Below, piece after piece: positions 59,889-64,000 of a stretch of 64,000 nucleotides of DNA (position 1 is its first letter; the number at the start of each line of letters is the position of its first letter). The notes beneath the pieces are model-generated. The model was not told where the DNA came from and did not search any database. It saw only the letters and a list, made by a program, of their open reading frames with translations. A program made the translations under genes and the position numbers. The DNA comes from an uncultured Oscillospiraceae bacterium (GTDB lineage: Bacteria > Bacillota > Clostridia > Oscillospirales > Ruminococcaceae). The stretch is from contig CAKSIT010000003.1 in assembly GCA_934462925.1 (NCBI GenBank), positions 1 through 64,000 of the forward strand, given 5' to 3'.

Positions 59889-61040
59889 ATGAAATTCACT
59901 AAAACAGTAAAGTCGGTAGTCGCGGCTATTTTATGCGCAGGACTGCTTGCGGGCTGCGCGGGCAACGGCGGCTCGTCGGATTCCTCGCAGACAAGCTCTG
60001 CGGAGGACTCCGCGCAGAACAGCAGCGCCGCCCGGAACACAGGCGAAGCGACTGCGGAAAATGGCGATACCGCTGAGAGCGGAGCTACCGCAGAGAGCAC
60101 AGCTTCCGCTGAGAACAGCACGCCCGACGAGAGCGGCACGGAGGACGGCGCAGAACCTGACGTGATAAACGTGCTTGCGCTTAAAGGTCCAACCGCAATG
60201 GGCATGACCAAGCTTATGGACGATGACGAGGCGAACGGCTATCCTTACGAGTTCACGATTTCCGCGGCGGTAGACGAGATTTCCCCCAAGGTAATACAGG
60301 GGACTGCCGATATCGTGTGCGTTCCCGCTAACTTAGGCTCTGTGCTTTACAACAAGACCGAGGGCGGCGTGCAGGTAATAGCGCTCAATACGCTGGGCGT
60401 GCTTTACATCTGCGAGAACGGCAGCACCGTAACGAGCGTTGCCGACCTTAAGGGCAAGACAATATTCGCAAGCGGCAAGGGCGCAACGCCCGAGTACGCG
60501 CTCAACTATATCCTTAAGGGCAACGGCATTGACCCCGAGAGCGACGTTGCCATTGAGTGGAAAAGCGAACACGCCGAGTGCGTATCCGCGCTTCTTACAA
60601 CTGAAAACAGCGTGGCGCTGCTGCCGCAGCCGTTTGTTACCACCGCGCAGGCTAAGAACGAGGGCATTAACGTAGCGCTCGACCTTACCAAGGAGTGGGA
60701 CGCGCTCAGCACTCAGAGCGCTATGATAACGGGCGCTGTTATCGTAAGGACGGAGTTTGCGCAGCAGTACCCGCAGGCGGTGGACAAGTTCCTCGAGCGC
60801 TATGCGGAGTCTGTAAAGTACGTTACGGAAAACGTTGAGGAGGGCGCTAAGCTCGTAGGCAAGTACGACATTGTACCCGAGGCTGTGGCGCTTAAGGCGA
60901 TACCTGCGTGCAACATTGTGTGCATTACGGGCAGCGAGATGAAAGAGAAGCTTTCGGGCTACCTTAACGTGCTGTTTGAGCAGCTTCCCGCTTCTGTTGG
61001 CGGCGCGCTCCCTGAGGACGAGTTCTATTACGGCGCGTAA
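59889..61040 (+). CDS. ABC transporter substrate-binding lipoprotein, NMT1/SsuA-like
   Basis: 383 residues from ATG 59889; ATG 59880 is too close to its AAGGA site. Lipobox AGLLAGCAG (Cys ~20) is followed by a long Ser/Ala/Glu/Thr linker to ~90 and a periplasmic-binding fold (~95-380: INVLALKGPTAMGMTKLM, ADIVCVPANLGSVLYNK, GVLYICENG, LLPQPFVTTAQ). The order is typical of the SsuA/ThiY/TauA group that binds small organic ligands. Permease and ATPase genes follow. Substrate unknown. Confidence 0.82.
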   Translation: MKFTKTVKSVVAAILCAGLLAGCAGNGGSSDSSQTSSAEDSAQNSSAARNTGEATAENGDTAESGATAESTASAENSTPDESGTEDGAEPDVINVLALKGPTAMGMTKLMDDDEANGYPYEFTISAAVDEISPKVIQGTADIVCVPANLGSVLYNKTEGGVQVIALNTLGVLYICENGSTVTSVADLKGKTIFASGKGATPEYALNYILKGNGIDPESDVAIEWKSEHAECVSALLTTENSVALLPQPFVTTAQAKNEGINVALDLTKEWDALSTQSAMITGAVIVRTEFAQQYPQAVDKFLERYAESVKYVTENVEEGAKLVGKYDIVPEAVALKAIPACNIVCITGSEMKEKLSGYLNVLFEQLPASVGGALPEDEFYYGA

Positions 61041-61146
61041 TGCGGCTTGCCGAGCCGCGGGTTCGGCACAATAAGTGATTTCCTGCGGCGGGCGGCTCTT
61101 AACGGAAACCGCCCGCGCTTTATTGCAAAGGAAAGGCGGCGAAAGT

Positions 61147-61893
61147 GTGAAGAAACGGCTTGTTACGGCGCTTTGCGTGCTGTTTTGGCTTGCGGTATGG
61201 CAGGCGGGCGCAATGCTTCTAAATCAGAAGATACTGTTGGTGTCGCCCGTGGCGGCTGCTGCGCGGCTTATCGAGCTTGTACCAACAGCGGAGTTCTGGA
61301 AAAGCATTGCCTTTTCTATGGGGCGCATACTGCTGGGCTTTGCGTTGGGGCTTGTAACGGGTACGGCGCTTGCGGCGGCTGCGGGCAAAAGCCGTTTTTT
61401 CAGAAAGCTTTTCGCGCCGCTTACGGCGGTGCTAAAGGCTGTGCCTGTCGCTTCGTTCACCATACTGGCGCTTATATGGGTGTCCTCGCGGAATCTTTCG
61501 GTGCTTATTTCGTTCCTTATCTGCGTGCCTGTCGTCTACACGAATATGCTTGAGGGCATAGACGCGCTCGACCCGCAGCTTAAGGTTATGGCGCAGGTGT
61601 TCAGGATACCGCCGCTTAAGCGCTTTGCGGGGGTGTACCTCTCGCAGCTGCTGCCGTATTTCCGCTCGGCGGCGGGGCTTGCCATAGGGCTTTGTTGGAA
61701 AAGCGGCACGGCCGCGGAGGTCATAGGCATACCCGACGGGTCTATAGGCGAGAAGCTGTTTATGGCGAAGGTCTACCTTGAAACCGCCGACCTTTTCGCG
61801 TGGACGGCTGTAATAATATTCGTAAGCTTTATGTGCGAGAAGCTGTTCATGGCGGCGGTGGACCTCGTAGAAAAGCAGGTAGAGCGTATGTGA
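61147..61893 (+). CDS. ABC transporter permease, SsuC/TauC-like
   Basis: 248 residues from GTG 61147 (AGGCGG upstream). Six TM helices. The EAA-like loop is LEGIDALDPQLKVMAQVFRIPPLKRFAGVYL, and LCWKSGTAAEVIGIPDGSIGEKL is characteristic of the SsuC/ThiX group. It pairs with the binding protein at 59889 and the ATPase at 61906. Confidence 0.86.
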   Translation: MKKRLVTALCVLFWLAVWQAGAMLLNQKILLVSPVAAAARLIELVPTAEFWKSIAFSMGRILLGFALGLVTGTALAAAAGKSRFFRKLFAPLTAVLKAVPVASFTILALIWVSSRNLSVLISFLICVPVVYTNMLEGIDALDPQLKVMAQVFRIPPLKRFAGVYLSQLLPYFRSAAGLAIGLCWKSGTAAEVIGIPDGSIGEKLFMAKVYLETADLFAWTAVIIFVSFMCEKLFMAAVDLVEKQVERM

Positions 61894-61905
61894 CGGGAGG
61901 CTGCA

Positions 61906-62475
61906 ATGCTGAGGGCTGTGGAGATTTCAAAGGCGTACGGCGAAAACAGGGTGCTGAGCGCGTTCACGCACGATTTTCCCGAGGGGAAAACAACGGCGGT
62001 AATGGGGGCTTCGGGCTGCGGCAAAAGCACGCTTCTCGCGGTGCTTATGGGGCTTATCCCGCCCGACAGCGGCAGGGTAGAGCGCCCCGCCGACTGGCGC
62101 ATAAGCGCCCTTTTTCAGGAGGACAGGCTGTGCGAGAACCTTACGGCGGGCGCTAATCTGCGGCTTGTCGCGGGCGGGCGGCTCTCCCGCGCTGAAACGG
62201 CGCAGCGACTCTGCGAGGTGGGGCTTGACGGCTGCGAAAACAAGCCCGTACGCGAGCTTAGCGGCGGCATGAAGCGGCGCGTGGCGCTGCTGCGAGCGCT
62301 GCTTGCGGAGTACGACGTGCTGTTTCTGGACGAGCCGTTCAAGGGGCTTGACGAGGGAACAAAGCAGCAGGTAATGGAGTACACAAAGCGCATGACCGAG
62401 GGCAGAACTGTGGTTTTCGTCACGCACGACAGGGCGGAAAGCAGCTTTCTTGCGGACGAGGAAATTATGCTGTAA
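61906..62475 (+). CDS. ABC transporter ATP-binding protein (short NBD)
   Basis: 189 residues, short for an importer ATPase (usually ~240-260). Walker A GASGCGKST, Q-loop LFQEDRLCENLTAG, signature ELSGGMKRR, Walker B VLFLDEPFKGLD and switch His FVTHDRAES are all intact. The protein stops soon after the H-loop and lacks the usual C-terminal ~50 residues. It starts 12 bases after the permease stop. Confidence 0.9.
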   Translation: MLRAVEISKAYGENRVLSAFTHDFPEGKTTAVMGASGCGKSTLLAVLMGLIPPDSGRVERPADWRISALFQEDRLCENLTAGANLRLVAGGRLSRAETAQRLCEVGLDGCENKPVRELSGGMKRRVALLRALLAEYDVLFLDEPFKGLDEGTKQQVMEYTKRMTEGRTVVFVTHDRAESSFLADEEIML

Positions 62476-62568
62476 GTATAGTTGAATGCGCGGTTCGCCG
62501 CGCATTTTTTGTGTCAAATCACTAAAATCACGCAGTAAAGTTTGTCATTTATTTTGTGCGAAAAGCGG

Positions 62569-62597
62569 TTGACATTCAGAATAATATGGATTATAAT
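62569..62597 (+). promoter_or_regulatory. Promoter of the lipoprotein gene at 62644
   Basis: TTGACA (62569-62574), 17-base spacer, TATAAT (62592-62597). Confidence 0.75.
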
Positions 62598-62643
62598 TGA
62601 TGTATAACTATAGCCGAATGGTGATTGTTACGGGAGGGATTAC

Positions 62644-63396
62644 ATGAAAGGACTGAGAAGCGCGGCGGCAGCCGTTCTGATGTGCGCAATGCTCACCGCC
62701 TGCGCGGCGCGGGGCGCGGAAAGCGCGGCTTCGCAGTCGGTGAGCGCCGACCCTGACAACCGCTTTGCGGCGTATGATTTCACCGCCGTTTCCGACCCGA
62801 TTGAGTATAACCCCGCGCCCGAGTGTGCGTGGTGGGAGATACCCGTGGCGTACCATAATGCCGACTACAGTCCTATCCGCAATACGGAGAATATGGTGCA
62901 GTATTCCACAGACCTTGCCGTAGTGCGCATTCTGGACGAGCCGAACGACGATACGGCATATCTCACAGGCTCTGAGGAGCTTGACACGGAGCTTGCGGGG
63001 AAATATAAGGTCGATTCCCTTAACGCCACGGTTTTGCTTTATCCCGCAAAGGTGCTTTATACCGCCGCGGGAGATGTTGAGCAGGGCGAAAATATAGTCA
63101 TAATGCAGGTTGCAGGAAACTGGGGCGTTGAGCTTAAAAAAGACAGGGAGTATTTTATCGCGTTCAAGGCGATGAACGACGGCACATACAAGCCGTCGCT
63201 TGGTATAAACAGCGTTTACGAGATAAAAGACGACTTTACCGTTCAGCCCGAATCCATGTTTGAGACAGGCGCGCGCTACGAGGGCTTGCCGCTTGCGGAC
63301 CTTGTAAGCGACTTTACGCAGGCGTTTGAGAAGGTGCAGGAGAAAAAGCGCGAGAGGGGAGAGCAGGGTTACGTCTGGTGGTCTGACGATAATTGA
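62644..63396 (+). CDS. Lipoprotein of unknown function
   Basis: 250 residues. The signal peptide ends with lipobox MLTACAAR (Cys ~20). The mature protein is a mixed alpha/beta domain with many aromatic residues (CAWWEIPVAYHNADYSPI, NWGVELKKDREYFIAFKA) and an amphipathic C-terminal helix (FTQAFEKVQEKKRERGEQ). No family recognised. It has its own promoter and terminator. GGGAGG lies before the ATG. Confidence 0.7.
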   Translation: MKGLRSAAAAVLMCAMLTACAARGAESAASQSVSADPDNRFAAYDFTAVSDPIEYNPAPECAWWEIPVAYHNADYSPIRNTENMVQYSTDLAVVRILDEPNDDTAYLTGSEELDTELAGKYKVDSLNATVLLYPAKVLYTAAGDVEQGENIVIMQVAGNWGVELKKDREYFIAFKAMNDGTYKPSLGINSVYEIKDDFTVQPESMFETGARYEGLPLADLVSDFTQAFEKVQEKKRERGEQGYVWWSDDN

Positions 63397-63415
63397 GATT
63401 AAGCTTAAACAGAAA

Positions 63416-63440
63416 GTCTGCCGCAATTAAACGGCAGGCT
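63416..63440. terminator. Terminator between the lipoprotein and the ABC ATPase
   Basis: CTGCCG (63418-63423) pairs with CGGCAG (63432-63437), extended by flanking weak pairs (GTCTGCCG/CGGCAGGC). The plus side continues CTTCGTTT; the minus side AGACTTTCTGTTT. Probably bidirectional. Confidence 0.6.
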
Positions 63441-63444
63441 TCGT

Positions 63445-64000
63445 TTATTCCGCTGCGACCTCGCTCTCGCCCGCGTAAGCCGCGCGTATGATGTCGTCGA
63501 TACTCGCCTCCTCAAGGCGGATATCCTTTATCTTAGCGCTTTTGCTTATGTCCTCAATAAGGGCGGCTGCGGTGACCTCGTTCTTCATAAAGCGGTAGAT
63601 GGTGCGCGCGCCCTCGCAGCTGACTATCTGCGCGCGGGGGTGTTCTATGCGCGTGTCGGTGTAGAAATCTATGACAAGCTGCCTGAACGGCGCTATCCTG
63701 TCGATAAGCTCGTCAAGCGAGCCGTCCTCTATCACCCTGCCCTTGTTTATGATGATTATGCGGCGGCACAGCTCCTGTATGTCGCCAAGGTCGTGCGTGG
63801 TGAGGATTATCGTGGTGCGGCGCGTTTCGTTTATCTCCTTGATGAAGCGGCGTATCGCGTGCTTTGCGTCAACGTCAAGACCTATTGTCGGCTCGTCAAG
63901 GAACAGAACGTCGGGCGAGTGGAGCATTGCCGCGGCAAGGTCGCCGCGCATTCTCTGCCCGAGCGAAAGCTGCCTTACGGGCGTGTCTATTATGCTCTTA
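63445..64000 (-). CDS. ABC-2 type exporter ATP-binding protein (5' end beyond window)
   Basis: About 185 residues are visible; the frame is open to the right edge, so the gene is partial and lacks the Walker A part. The visible part starts at the signature (LSLGQRMRGDLAAAMLHSP), then Walker B VLFLDEPTIGLDVDAK and switch His LTTHDLGD. The C-terminal half (~60-168) resembles the DrrA/viologen-exporter subgroup (DGSLDELIDRIAPFRQLVIDF...DIRLEEASIDDIIRAAY). Its permeases would be outside the window or absent. Confidence 0.88.
   Translation of the reverse strand, partial: KSIIDTPVRQLSLGQRMRGDLAAAMLHSPDVLFLDEPTIGLDVDAKHAIRRFIKEINETRRTTIILTTHDLGDIQELCRRIIIINKGRVIEDGSLDELIDRIAPFRQLVIDFYTDTRIEHPRAQIVSCEGARTIYRFMKNEVTAAALIEDISKSAKIKDIRLEEASIDDIIRAAYAGESEVAAE

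Noticed and set aside
1..64000. CRISPR arrays, rRNA genes, full insertion sequences with transposase
   Set aside because: No regularly spaced direct repeats, no rRNA sequence, and no transposase reading frame were found.

Overview
This window looks like chromosome from an anaerobic, spore-forming member of the Clostridia, probably Oscillospiraceae/Ruminococcaceae-like. The reasons are moderately high GC, low-GC promoters of the TTGACA-17-TATAAT type, AGGAGG ribosome sites, a SpoIIID regulator, a SpoIID-like protein and a YlmC/YmxH sporulation protein, ECF-type vitamin uptake, a Trp T-box, an FMN riboswitch, and the oxygen-sensitive class III ribonucleotide reductase. No rRNA operon and no CRISPR array was seen. 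The species cannot be named from the sequence alone.

Layout. (1) 1-2.6 kb is the right end of a prophage: the end of a tail-appendage gene, a small membrane/coiled-coil protein, a holin and a GH25 endolysin, then a divergent small cargo gene with its own near-perfect promoter. The region abuts a tRNA-Thr(CGT) gene, the likely integration site. (2) 2.6-13.6 kb holds a degenerate signal-peptidase-like protein with an ECF S component, a 237-bp hairpin-rich repeat element, a leftward cluster (metY, ABC-F ATPase, exonuclease, HAD phosphatase), ylmC/ymxH, rpsB-tsf, and two small surface proteins sharing one C-terminal sorting tail. (3) 13.6-18 kb holds spoIIID, a PLP lyase, yicC, and FMN riboswitch-ribU. 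(4) 18-28.7 kb holds a chemoreceptor, the oxidative half of the TCA cycle (aconitase, isocitrate dehydrogenase, Rex, and citrate synthase nearby), a helix-turn-helix protein with a 21-unit hydrophobic pentapeptide solenoid, and a SpoIID-like lipoprotein. (5) 28.9-45.3 kb holds a lipoprotein / response regulator / histidine kinase / yqhQ / prmC unit, recA-recX-rimO-pgsA, parE-parC, fhs and tsaE-tsaB. (6) 45.3-53.5 kb holds terD, rpiB-upp, a tryptophan T-box with trpXYZ, two MITE-like elements that share a core hairpin, a HAD hydrolase and recQ. (7) 53.6-64 kb holds nrdD-nrdG with an NrdR box, dut, DinB-like and GNAT proteins, a CPBP protease with an ornate operator, a structured leader RNA ahead of a TM1266-family regulator and a three-gene ABC importer, a lipoprotein, and an edge-truncated ABC ATPase.

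How the parts fit. Citrate synthase, aconitase and NADP-type isocitrate dehydrogenase together make 2-oxoglutarate for glutamate synthesis, and the NADH sensor Rex sits directly behind icd with a possible Rex operator over the acn promoter. Nucleotide supply (nrdDG, dut, upp, rpiB, fhs) and DNA maintenance (recA, recX, recQ, parEC) are well represented. Nutrient uptake is controlled by RNA at two clear sites (FMN-ribU, Trp T-box-trpXYZ) and probably at a third. That third site, at 59.3-62.5 kb, is a transcription-terminating leader of a class I could not identify, in front of TM1266 plus an NMT1/SsuA-like importer. It is the strongest candidate for an undescribed system. Secondary candidates are the HTH-pentapeptide-solenoid protein, the prophage cargo gene and the family of hairpin repeat elements.
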